Positions 25,869 to 34,182 of a stretch of DNA of 64,000 nt are shown here, piece by piece. The first letter of the stretch is position 1. Each line of letters opens with the position of its first letter. The position numbers were made by a program, and so were the translations under genes. The stretch covers positions 2,480,001-2,544,000 of the forward strand of contig CAWATZ010000003.1 in the NCBI GenBank assembly GCA_963784995.1, written 5' to 3'. The notes beneath the pieces are model-generated. The model worked only from the letters and a program-made list of their open reading frames with translations, was not told the origin of the DNA and ran no database searches. The DNA comes from CAWATZ01 sp963784995 (lineage in GTDB: Bacteria > Planctomycetota > Planctomycetia > Gemmatales > Gemmataceae).

Positions 25869-27396
25869 TTCTACTGTGCGATTTCATTTCCGTGGGTACG
25901 GATGTTTCGGGGCGAACCCCAGCTTAGGACGCGGCGGCGGGAACCTTCCTGTTTTCTGATGCCAATGATAGATCCGCGCTTCCTCCGTGCGCCGCAGCAC
26001 CTTGCTCACTGTCTCGGCGATGTCACGCGCACTCGGCCGTGGCCGCTGGAGCAACATCGTGAAGATCTGCCGAATCAACGCCACCGTCAGACCCGGATTT
26101 TTTTTTCCCAACCTGGAGTCGCTCCAGTTGCAGAAACCACAACGCCAGCAACGTCAGGGTCATGTGATGGTGCCACCCGGTCCAACTGCGCACTTCGTAG
26201 TGCCCCAAGCCCACCTCTTGTTTGCCCTCCTGGAACAATTGCTCGATCCGGTGCCGCTCCCCGCGTGCTCCCACGATGGCCACCAACGGGATCTCCTTGG
26301 GTGCGTTGCTCAAGACATACCAGGTTCTTGGGTTCTTCTCCACGCTTTGGATCACCACCAACCGTTCCCGGGTTCCGGGGCAGCCATCCTCGTCCCTGGT
26401 CTGCACCCACTGCTGCACTGCCTTGACACGCAGCGGCCCCTTTTCCCCGTCCCGGATCGTGAAGTAACGCCTACGCTTCTTGGGTTGCCGGGCGGCCCAG
26501 GCCGCCACACTCTCCCACTCGGGCAACCGCTCGGCGCCACCCGGTCGGCTGGCAGGTCGCCGTCTGCTCAGGTCCCGGACCTGGGTGTTGCAGGGCACAT
26601 CCAGGGCGTAGCGTTCGTGGTCGAAACGCAACCAGGCCCGCAACTCGCTGGCCCGGCCAAACTCATCGTCGCCGACGATCCAGGCGTGGGGCAACTCGCG
26701 TCCCGGTCCACGCACCAAGTCCAGGCCGATCCGCCATTTCTCCTGGTAAGTGACCTCCTTGGGAACATAGGTCTTGGTGCGGTGTTCCTGGTCGGCAGCC
26801 CGCTCCTGGGGCAAGAACAGGCGAGCCGCCAGGAGAGCCTTGCCCCGAGGGGCAGCATAGCCGAGGAAAACGCCGACCTGGCAGTTCTCGACCTTGCCGA
26901 GGTTACCGCACCACTGCCTTTGCACGCCGCAGGACTGGGTACCTTTCTTGGCCACGCCGGAGGGATCCAGGATCAGGACGCCCTGGGGGTCAGCAATCTC
27001 CGTGTGGACGTGGCGGCGCAACTCGGCGGTGACAGCGTCGTCACTCCACAGTCCGGCGCCGACAAAGAGTTGCAGGGGCCGGCGTTTTTCGTGTGCCTGA
27101 GTGGCAATCGGTTCGGTGGTTTTGCGTTGCAGGCCGGTGAGTTTGCCGCGCAGGATGGTGTCGGCATGGCAACGCTGCTCCTTGCGGTAGAAGCAGGGGA
27201 GGTAGCGTTGAATAAAGGTCGTGAGGCGCCGGGAACAAGAGTTCACGGTCTCGGGGGCGACGTCGGTCTGCTCAAGCAAGGCTTGGGCTGTGGGATGCTC
27301 CAGAATCGTGGACATGCCAACACTCCTTCAGAAAAACCTGAAGGAAACTCTAGCCAAAACGACGCCCAACGGCTAGGATAAACTCGCACAGTAGAA
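25869..27396 (-). mobile_element. IS701-family insertion sequence, complete
   Basis: 1528 bp with terminal inverted repeats starting TTCTACTGTGCGA (13 perfect, 16 of 18 overall) at both ends and flanked by the 4-bp direct repeat CTAT (25865-25868 and 27397-27400). Contains one transposase gene. The clean target duplication indicates simple transposition and a recent insertion. Confidence 0.93.
25884..27315 (-). CDS. IS701-family transposase, frame change at an A9 run
   Basis: DDE transposase. The first 420 or so codons (27315 to about 26105) carry the family core: LILDPSGVAKKGTQSCGVQR with the first Asp, AWIVGDDEFGRA with the second, and RIEQLFQEGKQEVGLGHYEV with the Glu. At nine consecutive A residues (minus strand, 26098-26106) the zero frame runs into a short unrelated tail stopping at 26023. 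The -1 frame continues with KKNPGLTVALIRQIFTMLL ... ARIYHWHQKTGRF to 25884, which is the expected end of IS701 transposases. Slippage on the A-run, as documented for several IS families, could make the full product; simple mutation is the alternative. The zero-frame product is 430 residues. Confidence 0.88.
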
Positions 27397-27413
27397 CTAT
27401 TGTAGCAGCCTTC

Positions 27414-27519
27414 GCCCCAGGGCTCACGCCCTGGTCTATTGACTGCCGCCCCTTCGGGGCTTGTTGTCTTCAGCCCCGAAGGGGCGGCAGTCAATAGACC
27501 AGGACGTGAGTCCTGGGTG
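27414..27519. repeat. Palindrome between IS and GspF-like gene
   Basis: 106 bp; arms containing GGTCTATTGACTGCCGCCCC and its complement, with a GCCCCTTCGGGGC sub-hairpin in each arm. Located immediately beyond the IS target duplication. Confidence 0.75.
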
Positions 27520-27551
27520 TCGTCTGGTGCCGGCCATTCCGGCCGCCTACA

Positions 27552-28643
27552 ATGATTCAAGCCAGTCCCGAAGCCCGTTTCCGCAAGGCAACCGAGGCAC
27601 AGCCACGTATGCTTTCCCGCAAGTTACCGCTGTCCAGCCTGATCGACCTGTGCCGGGCCCTGCGGCATTACCTGACGGCCGGCCTGCAATTGCTGGACGT
27701 CTTTCAGCAGCAAGCGCGGCGCGGTCCGCTGCTGGTCCGCCCCGTCGCCGGCCGGATCGCCGAGCATTTGCAGACAGGCCAGAGCCTCAAGCAGGCCCTG
27801 AAACAGGAGAGCGACCGCTTCCCGCCGCTGTTCCTGGCCATGGCCGGCATCGGCGAGGAGACCGGCATGCTGCCCGAGGTCTTCGCCGAGATGGAGAAGT
27901 TCTACACGCGCCAGCAGCAACTGCGGCGCGACTTCCTCCGCCGGATCGCCTGGCCGGTCATTCAGCTGGTCCTGGCCATCCTGACCATTACCGGTCTGAT
28001 CTTTATCCTGGGCATGCTGCCCCGCAACCCCGGCCAACCGCCCTTCGATCCGCTGGGCCTTGGCCTGTCCGGCCCCGGCGGCGCCCTGATCTTCCTCGGC
28101 GTGGTTGCCGGAAGCATCGCGGTCATCGGCGTCGGATGCTGGCTGCTGCGACGGCTGGTCCGGGGTCGGGGCTGGATTGACGGCGTGTTGCTGCGCGTGC
28201 CGGCCGTCGGTCCCTGTTTGCAGTCGCTGGCCATGAGCCGCTTCTGCCTGGCCCTGCGGCTGACCACCGAAACCGGCATGTCGATCATGGACGCGGTTCG
28301 GCTGAGCCTGCGCGCCACGGGCAACAACGCTTTCACGGCCTGGACTGGCCCGATCCAGGCATCGCTGCGCGACGGCGAGGAGCTGACGCGGTCGCTGGCG
28401 AACTGCACTCTGTTTCCCGAGGAGTTTCTGACGGTGATGGCCGTGGCCGAGGAGAGCGGCCAGATTGCCGAGGTGCTGCGTCACCAGGGCAACCATTACG
28501 ACGAGGAGTCCGGCCGGCGGCTGACCACCTTGACGGCCGCGGCGGGCTACCTGGTCTGGCTGCTGGTGGGGGCGATCCTCATTTTCGCGATTTTCCGGCT
28601 GTTTGGGGCCTATCTCGGAGCGATTCAGCAGTATCTTCCCTAA
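27552..28643 (+). CDS. Type II secretion/type IV pilus inner-membrane platform protein (GspF/PilC-like)
   Basis: Product of 363 residues with two GspF (T2SSF) domains. The first has the LCRALRHYLTAGLQLLDVFQ helix and the EETGMLPEVFAEMEKFY signature before a transmembrane helix (VIQLVLAILTITGLIFILGML). A second hydrophobic segment follows, then the second domain (SRFCLALRLTTETGMSIMDA ... AEESGQIAEVLRHQGNHYDE) and a final transmembrane helix (GYLVWLLVGAILIFAIFRL). These proteins form the inner-membrane platform for pseudopilus or pilus assembly. The start may be the ATG at 27609 (MLSRKLPLSSLI) rather than 27552. No other secretion gene is adjacent; the DUF1559 prepilin-like protein at 58 kb is a possible client class. 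Confidence 0.9.
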   Translation: MIQASPEARFRKATEAQPRMLSRKLPLSSLIDLCRALRHYLTAGLQLLDVFQQQARRGPLLVRPVAGRIAEHLQTGQSLKQALKQESDRFPPLFLAMAGIGEETGMLPEVFAEMEKFYTRQQQLRRDFLRRIAWPVIQLVLAILTITGLIFILGMLPRNPGQPPFDPLGLGLSGPGGALIFLGVVAGSIAVIGVGCWLLRRLVRGRGWIDGVLLRVPAVGPCLQSLAMSRFCLALRLTTETGMSIMDAVRLSLRATGNNAFTAWTGPIQASLRDGEELTRSLANCTLFPEEFLTVMAVAEESGQIAEVLRHQGNHYDEESGRRLTTLTAAAGYLVWLLVGAILIFAIFRLFGAYLGAIQQYLP

Positions 28644-28645
28644 AG

Positions 28646-28765
28646 AGTAGCCCTCACGCTCCGCGTGAGGGCGCATCACGCGGAGCGTGATGACTACTCT
28701 GCTCGGAAAGTAGCCCTCACGCTCCGCGTGAGGGCGCATCACGCGGAGCGTGATGACTACTCTGC
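28646..28765. repeat. Tandem pair of 57-bp palindromic repeats
   Basis: Two identical 57-bp units at 28646-28702 and 28709-28765, each containing CCCTCACGCTCCGCGTGAGGG and CATCACGCGGAGCGTGATG and starting AGTAGCC. They fill the gap between two convergent genes. The second copy overlaps the end of the GT39 gene and supplies its TAG stop. Confidence 0.9.
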
Positions 28766-30358
28766 GGGAAAGAACGGCTGCACCACGGCCACGTCGCCCA
28801 GGCCCAGTGCCGTCTGGCCCAGCCATTTCCGCAGCGGCTTCATCCACTGCCGGGGCACGCCGGGCAGGTCCGCCAGGTCGAGCCGCGCATGCTCCACCAC
28901 CTTGACCTCCGGCGGCAGCAGTTGCTGCAACCCCTCAAACGACGACCGGTGCGTACACAGGATCACCACCCGCGGCCTGGTCCGCACCAGTTCGCGCAGG
29001 TCCTCGATCTCCTTGCTCCGGTAACTGCGCACGTCGGCCCGGCCGAGATAGAACGCCACCGCGTTGCAGTCGCGCGGATAGCACACCACCGGCACGGCGG
29101 GATCGGCGCACATCCGGTGGACCGCTTCGTGAGCCAGCGGTGAGCGGTAGGCCGCATACCAGGGCAACAGCAGCAGATGCCAGCCCAGCAGCAGGACGAA
29201 GGTCGTCCCTGTCACGGCGAAGGTGGTGCGTTGGGACCACGGCTTTTCGTGGACAAGATACCACCCCAGGGCCAGGGCCAGGAACGGAAACGCGGGCAGG
29301 ACGTAGGTCGGCAGTTTGCACGACGACAGACTGAAGAACAGCACACACCACCCGGCCGCCAGCAGCAGGAAGCCCAGCTCCGCCGGCCGGCGGTTTGCCT
29401 TCTGCTCCTCGCCGGAGAGCAGGAAACGCAGAAACGAGACGGTCAGCAGCGTTCCGGGAAACAGGCCCAGCAGCAGCACCGGTCCATAGAACCAGAAGCC
29501 ACGCTCATGGGCGAATGAGGTAAGGTAGCGCAGGACGTGGTGTTCCCAGAAGAAGTAGCGGAGGAAACCCGGAACGTGAACGGTCAGCGCGACGAACCAG
29601 GGCAACGTCAGCAGCGCCACGACGCTGCCAAACAACAGCACGTCCGAGCGCCGGATCGGACAGGATGAACCGACAAGCCGGCGGTGGAGCCAGAGCGGCG
29701 GTATCAGCAGGACCAGGGCAATCGGCCCCTTGGTCAGGATGCCGAGGGCGCAGGCGCAGGCGGCCAGCAGCCACCAGCCGCGCTGGAGCGTCGCGCCTCG
29801 GATGGCCTCGAAGGCGGCGAAGAGGGACAGGCTCACCCAGAAGGTCAGCAGCCCATCCAGCAGCAGCAGCCGGCCCATGCTGATGAAGCCCGGCGCCAGG
29901 GCCAGCAGCACCGCTCCCGCAAAGGCGGCGGCCTCGCCCAAGATGCGGCGGCCCAGCAGATAGACCAGCAGCACCGTCAGGTGCAGACTCAGCGCCGGGA
30001 TGAGCCGGGCCGACCAGTCGGAAACGCCGAACAGCCGATAGCTGCCGGCAATCAGCCAGTACAGCAGCGGCGGCTTGTCCAGATACGGCTCACCTTGCAG
30101 GACCGGCAGCAGCAGGTCGCCGCGCTGGAGCATCTCCCAGGGGATCTGGGCGTATCGGCTCTCGTCCGGTTCCAGCAAGGGAAAGCCCAGCCGGGGATAA
30201 AGCAGCACGGCCGGGAGCAAAATCACCACGGCGAGGCGGGCGAGCCGAGCCGGGAGCGTCCGCGACCGGGGACCGGCCGGAGCCAGGCCGGGAAACAGCA
30301 CCTCCGACCAGAGGTGCGGCAGCCAGAGGAGGAGCGAACGCCTTGCGGGAGGGGCCAT
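28757..30358 (-). CDS. GT39/ArnT-like membrane glycosyltransferase
   Basis: Polytopic glycosyltransferase of the dolichyl-phosphate-mannose mannosyltransferase/ArnT superfamily, transferring sugars from a polyprenyl carrier on the outer face of the inner membrane. The 533 residues contain about 11 hydrophobic helices. The first loop has the superfamily motif LLEPDESRYAQIPWEM with the catalytic acidic pair, then GEPYLDKPPLLYWL and GVSDWSARLIPAL. A C-terminal soluble part is consistent with the fold. Acceptor unknown (lipid or protein). The 3' end overlaps a dispersed repeat that provides the stop codon. Confidence 0.92.
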   Translation of the reverse strand: MAPPARRSLLLWLPHLWSEVLFPGLAPAGPRSRTLPARLARLAVVILLPAVLLYPRLGFPLLEPDESRYAQIPWEMLQRGDLLLPVLQGEPYLDKPPLLYWLIAGSYRLFGVSDWSARLIPALSLHLTVLLVYLLGRRILGEAAAFAGAVLLALAPGFISMGRLLLLDGLLTFWVSLSLFAAFEAIRGATLQRGWWLLAACACALGILTKGPIALVLLIPPLWLHRRLVGSSCPIRRSDVLLFGSVVALLTLPWFVALTVHVPGFLRYFFWEHHVLRYLTSFAHERGFWFYGPVLLLGLFPGTLLTVSFLRFLLSGEEQKANRRPAELGFLLLAAGWCVLFFSLSSCKLPTYVLPAFPFLALALGWYLVHEKPWSQRTTFAVTGTTFVLLLGWHLLLLPWYAAYRSPLAHEAVHRMCADPAVPVVCYPRDCNAVAFYLGRADVRSYRSKEIEDLRELVRTRPRVVILCTHRSSFEGLQQLLPPEVKVVEHARLDLADLPGVPRQWMKPLRKWLGQTALGLGDVAVVQPFFPAE

Positions 30359-30460
30359 GCAACAGTCCCTGTCGAAGGAATCGGCCAGTCCATGCCGGGA
30401 GGGGCCATGATGCCAGAGCCGGGCCAGCGGGTCAATGGCATCAGCCCCTCCCCTTGTCGA

Positions 30461-30817
30461 TCACCGCAGCCGGGCGGACGGGTTTGCCGGGTACGGTTGC
30501 GCCTGGGCCTCGGGCACCAGCCGGTTCGGCGTCGGAGGAAGCGGCGTTGGCGCGAGCGGCGGCAGGCCTGCCTGCGGTGGCGGCTGAAAGCCAGGCATGG
30601 GCTGCAGCCCAGGAGCCGGTGCGGGGGGAACTCCTCCGGGGATGGTCTGGAACGGGCCCTCCTCCAGCGCCGGCCCGCTGCAGGGCGTGCCGATCGGACA
30701 GCCGCCCGTGCCGCTGCAGGGCGAACAGCAGCAGCAGGGACGAGGGCAGCAGCAACAGCCGCCGATCAGCACCAGACTGGCCAGTCCGATCAGCCCGGCC
30801 AAGGGGATTCGTGTCAT
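30461..30817 (-). CDS. Small Cys- and Pro-rich lipoprotein
   Basis: Product of 118 residues. The signal peptide has a lipobox (LASLVLIGGC), then a striking cysteine cluster (CCCCPRPCCCCSPCSGTGGC) and a Pro/Gly-rich, low-complexity remainder (PPAPAPGLQPMPGFQPPPQA). Predicted outer-membrane or periplasmic lipoprotein, perhaps disulfide cross-linked into the envelope, as proposed for Cys-rich planctomycete wall proteins. The function is inferred. The ATG at 30817 is preferred because the signal peptide starts there; the frame extends upstream without support. It is about 100 bp upstream of the GT39 start on the same strand. Confidence 0.7.
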   Translation of the reverse strand: MTRIPLAGLIGLASLVLIGGCCCCPRPCCCCSPCSGTGGCPIGTPCSGPALEEGPFQTIPGGVPPAPAPGLQPMPGFQPPPQAGLPPLAPTPLPPTPNRLVPEAQAQPYPANPSARLR

Positions 30818-31031
30818 CGGGGTTACCTTTGTTTCGAGATTCCCGGAAGGGATCGAGACAGGACCGGCCAGTGTCGCGAGGCGCTCGGGCCGGGAACCCA
30901 AGGCGACCTCGTCACCTGGCGATGCAATCATGCGCCATCAAATCTTGAGGGCAAAATGGATCGGTCCGGGAAAAAAAGAGTCGGACCGCCTTCCCCTTGG
31001 CGGCACCGGCAGAGGCGTTCGATCCGTTGTT

Positions 31032-31099
31032 CTTGTTAGCCGCGACGCGCAGCGGAGCGCGGCCCGCCTCGCGCTCCGCTGCGCGTCGCGGCTAACAAG
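31032..31099. repeat. GTTAGCCGCGACGCG palindrome
   Basis: Arms of about 30 bp (31032-31061 and 31070-31099) around an 8-nt loop, in the divergent space between the Cys-rich lipoprotein gene and the DUF58 gene. A related half copy (GTTAGCCGCGACGCGGAG) lies at 18244. Confidence 0.8.
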
Positions 31100-31163
31100 C
31101 GCGCGTTTGCTAGAATAACCAGCACAGGCCCGCATTGGACCCGAAGGAGGATGGCAAAACCCC

Positions 31164-32054
31164 ATGCTGCCGCGTGAAGTGCTGCGTCAGATTCGCCGCC
31201 TGCAACTGAAGGCACGCCGTGCCGTCGAGAACCTGCTGGGCGGCGAGTACCATTCCGTCTTCAAGGGCAGCGGCATCGCCTTTGAGGAGGTGCGCGAGTA
31301 CCAACCCGGTGACGACATCCGCAGCATTGACTGGAACGTCACCGCCCGCATGGGCCATCCGTTCGTCAAGCGCTTTATCGAGGAGCGCGAGCTGACGGTG
31401 CTGCTCCTGGTGGACGGCAGCGGCAGCCAGTTGCTCGGCAGCCGGGTGCAGCCCAAGCGCGAGGTGGCGGCCGAGCTGGCCGCGGTGCTGGCCTTCAGCG
31501 CCATCAGCAACAACGACCGGGTCGGCCTGGTGCAGTTCACCCGCACCGTGGAACACGTCGTGCCCCCGCGCAAGGGGATTCGCCACGTCCTCCGGCTGAT
31601 CCGCGACGTGCTGTTTTACCAGCCGAAGGACCGGGGCACGAGCCTGGCGACGGCCCTGGACACGATGAACCGGTTGCTGCGGCGGCGCAGCATCGTCTTT
31701 CTGCTGAGCGACTTCCAGGATCACGGCTACGAGCGTGCCTTCAAGCGTGCGGCCCGGCGGCACGACCTGATTGCCGTCTGCCTCCGCGATCCGCTGGAGG
31801 AGGAGTTGCCGGCCGTGGGCCTGATCGAGGTGGAAGACGCGGAGACGGGCAGCCGGCTGCTGCTGGACACCGACAGCCCGGCGGTGCGGCAGGCCTATCG
31901 GCAGGCCGCCGAGGAGCGCCGCGAGGCGGTCCGGCAGCTGACCCGCTCGGCCGGCAGCGACCTGATTGAGGTTTCGACCGATGGCAGCCATCTGGACGCG
32001 CTGATCCGCTTCTTCCGGATGCGCGAACGGCGAGCGAGGAGACGTGGGCGATGA
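31164..32054 (+). CDS. DUF58 domain protein (vWA-like, BatA/MoxR-associated)
   Basis: Product of 296 residues. The DUF58 core is seen in SGIAFEEVREYQPGDDIRSI, IDWNVTARMGHPFVKRFIEE and the von-Willebrand-A-like LLLVDGSGSQLLGS with a metal-site-like DxSxS variant (DGSGS). DUF58 proteins usually work with a MoxR AAA+ ATPase in protein complex maturation or stress responses. No MoxR gene is visible here, but the next gene is BatD-like and overlaps by 4 bases, matching the usual cluster order. Cytoplasmic; no signal peptide. Translation start ATG at 31164 is preceded by GAAGGAGG. Confidence 0.92.
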   Translation: MLPREVLRQIRRLQLKARRAVENLLGGEYHSVFKGSGIAFEEVREYQPGDDIRSIDWNVTARMGHPFVKRFIEERELTVLLLVDGSGSQLLGSRVQPKREVAAELAAVLAFSAISNNDRVGLVQFTRTVEHVVPPRKGIRHVLRLIRDVLFYQPKDRGTSLATALDTMNRLLRRRSIVFLLSDFQDHGYERAFKRAARRHDLIAVCLRDPLEEELPAVGLIEVEDAETGSRLLLDTDSPAVRQAYRQAAEERREAVRQLTRSAGSDLIEVSTDGSHLDALIRFFRMRERRARRRGR

Positions 32055-32950
32055 TCCGGCGGTGGGGTGTGCTGCTCCTGGTGCTGTTTCCAGCGACCCT
32101 CCTGGCCGAGGTGACGCTTCCCGAGGTGAAACGCGACGGCATGGAGGCCCGCCTGGTGCTGCAGGTCCGCCCGCAAGCCGCAACGCCCGGACTGGCCGAG
32201 GTGGTCTGCACGGTGACGGTCGAGGGTCCGCAGGGGATGGAAGTCCATCCCGCCCAGCTGGGCGAAACCGTGGCGGCGTGGGAAGCGAACTCGAAGCGCT
32301 TCTCTCGGCGGGAAGGGGATCGGCTGCTCCTGACGGAGGTGCTGGACCTGAAACAGACCAAACCGGGACAGCAGCCGTTGCCGGCCATCAAGGTGCGCTT
32401 CCGGGCAAGTCCGGAGCAAACCTGGGAAGAGGCCGAATGGACCGACCTGCTCAAGCCGCGCGACGTCCTGCGTCCCGAAATCACCCTGCCGACCCCGAGC
32501 CCCACCCCGGTCTGGCTCTGGCCCGTCATCCTCGGCGGCAGCGGACTGGTCCTGGCCCTGGCCGCCTTCGTGGGCGTCCGGCTGCTGGCCCGTCCCAAGC
32601 CTCCGCCGCCGCCAACCCCGGAACAATGGGCGAGCAACGAACTGGACCGGCTGGAGGAACAGGCGGGACAGCAGGGCTCCGAGTGGTATCACACCCGGCT
32701 GTCGTACGTCGTCCGCCGTTTCCTGGAAGAGAAATACGGACTGAAGGCGCCACGCCAGACCACGGCGGAGTTTCTCGCCTCGGCCCGGCAGGCAGCGCAG
32801 CTCTCCGACGAGCAGCGCGAGCTGCTGCAGAAGTTGCTGGAGCGCTGCGACCTGGCCAAGTTTGCTCCGGTGACCGTTTCAGCGGAGGATTGCCGGCAAG
32901 CCACCGAACTGGCCCGGCGGCTGGTAGCGCAGCCGGGCCAGCAGGCGTAG
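32051..32950 (+). CDS. BatD/DUF4381-like membrane protein
   Basis: Product of 299 residues, translationally coupled to the DUF58 gene (ATGA overlap). A signal peptide (WGVLLLVLFPATLLAE) leads to a beta-rich periplasmic part resembling BatD (VVCTVTVEGPQGMEVHP, LLLTEVLDLKQTKPGQ). It is followed by a transmembrane helix (VWLWPVILGGSGLVLALAAF), a Pro-rich linker and a cytoplasmic helical tail (EWYHTRLSYVVRRFLEEKYG) like DUF4381. It is predicted to act with DUF58/vWA proteins and MoxR. Family placement is from layout and motif, not from an alignment. Confidence 0.82.
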   Translation: MIRRWGVLLLVLFPATLLAEVTLPEVKRDGMEARLVLQVRPQAATPGLAEVVCTVTVEGPQGMEVHPAQLGETVAAWEANSKRFSRREGDRLLLTEVLDLKQTKPGQQPLPAIKVRFRASPEQTWEEAEWTDLLKPRDVLRPEITLPTPSPTPVWLWPVILGGSGLVLALAAFVGVRLLARPKPPPPPTPEQWASNELDRLEEQAGQQGSEWYHTRLSYVVRRFLEEKYGLKAPRQTTAEFLASARQAAQLSDEQRELLQKLLERCDLAKFAPVTVSAEDCRQATELARRLVAQPGQQA

Positions 32951-32960
32951 CCGCGGGCCC

Positions 32961-34007
32961 TCATTTCTTCTCCCGGAACAGCATCTGCGACAGCAGGTAC
33001 AGGTCATTCTTCCAGATCGGCCAGGTGTGGCCGCCGGAATCGACGTGCCAGACGTGCGGCACCTTCTTCTCCTCCAGGGAGCTGTGAAATGACTTGTTGC
33101 CATTCATGAGACTATCGGTGTCGCCGCAGGACACCCACAGCAGCCGGAGTTTCTTGCTGGCCTCGGCGTCGGGAGTCTGTCCGCCCCGGCCGAAGAGGGC
33201 GGAGGAGAAACCGCCGACCCAGGCGAAGGTGTTCAGGTTCTTCAGGCCGATGGTCAGTGCCTGACCGCCGCCCATCGACAGCCCGGCGATGGCCCGGTGC
33301 TCGGCGTCGGCCTTCACGGAATAGTGCGAATCGACGTACGGGATGAGATCCTTGAGCAGGTCGGTCTCGAAGCCGGTGTTGCCGCCGAATCCCCCCGGAC
33401 CCCGGCGGGGCGGCAGGATGGTGCTGATCGCCGCGGCCAGCTGCTTCTCGTCCACCTTGCCGGTCTTGTCCTTGTCAATCTCCTTGAAGAGGGTCTCGGT
33501 GGCGGCCTGCAACTCCGCCAGGGTCACCTTGCCATCCTTGTCGGTGTCGGCCCGCTTCACGATGGCCGTGGCAAGGGCTGCTCCCGTTCCGCCCCCCGGT
33601 CCGAAGCCGCTGGGCGGCTGTACGTAGCCATAGGGCATCACCACGATCATCGGCACAATCTTCTTCTCGGCGAGCAGGTTGTCGAGGATGACGTTGGCGG
33701 CGCCCTTCTTCTGCCAGCCCGTCTCGTCGTCGCCGGCACCGTGCAGCAGGTACAGGACCGGGTATTTGACTTCCTTCGAGTAGCCCGGCGGCAGGTAAAC
33801 CATCGCCTTGCGCTTCTTCCCGACTGATTTGGAATCGTATTCCACGGCCTCGATCTTGCCCCGATCAATGCCCTCACGGCTCCTGTCGAAGCCGCGGGGA
33901 GCCGGGGCCAGTTCCTTGGGCTTTTCGTCGGCACGAGTGAGGACAGAGAGAAGCAGGAGCAGGAACACGCTCCCGCCCGCCAGCCGGCAGAGGGATCGAC
34001 TCATCAT
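32961..34007 (-). CDS. Exported esterase D/feruloyl-esterase-like hydrolase with two inserted EF-hands
   Basis: Alpha/beta hydrolase of 348 residues with a signal peptide (AGGSVFLLLLLSVLTRADE). The esterase core begins AMVYLPPGYSKEVKYPVLYL and has LLHGAGDDETGW. The catalytic triad is probably S244 (AGLSMGGGQA), D296 (SCGDTDSL) and H327 (SGGHTWP). Between VVMPYGY (~128) and TGFETDLLKDLIPYVD (~211) lie two EF-hand loops: D154-x-D156-x-D158-G-K160 ... E165, canonical, and D178-x-D180-x-T182-G-K184 ... Q189, with Gln at position 12. This insertion inside the hydrolase domain is unusual and suggests calcium-dependent folding or control. Substrate unknown; carbohydrate esters are typical for the family. 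Confidence 0.9.
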   Translation of the reverse strand: MMSRSLCRLAGGSVFLLLLLSVLTRADEKPKELAPAPRGFDRSREGIDRGKIEAVEYDSKSVGKKRKAMVYLPPGYSKEVKYPVLYLLHGAGDDETGWQKKGAANVILDNLLAEKKIVPMIVVMPYGYVQPPSGFGPGGGTGAALATAIVKRADTDKDGKVTLAELQAATETLFKEIDKDKTGKVDEKQLAAAISTILPPRRGPGGFGGNTGFETDLLKDLIPYVDSHYSVKADAEHRAIAGLSMGGGQALTIGLKNLNTFAWVGGFSSALFGRGGQTPDAEASKKLRLLWVSCGDTDSLMNGNKSFHSSLEEKKVPHVWHVDSGGHTWPIWKNDLYLLSQMLFREKK

Positions 34008-34102
34008 GGTAACCTCGGGGAAAGAGATTGGGATGCACCAGGATCATGGATAACCCGATGTCCCATTCGAGTCCAATGAGAAATGAATGAGAAGCCGTCT
34101 CG

Positions 34103-34182
34103 CCGAGCCGCGCACGCAGCGCAGCGGAGTAAGCGGTGTCTGGCAGGACCGCTTACTCCGCTGCGCTACGTGCGCGGCTCGG
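34103..34182. repeat. Palindromic element S, copy 1 (overlaps truD end)
   Basis: 35-bp arms (34103-34137 and 34148-34182) beginning CCGAGCCGCGCACG, one mismatch, 10-nt loop. It includes the last codons and TAG stop of truD (minus strand). A second copy is at 62403-62493. Confidence 0.88.
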
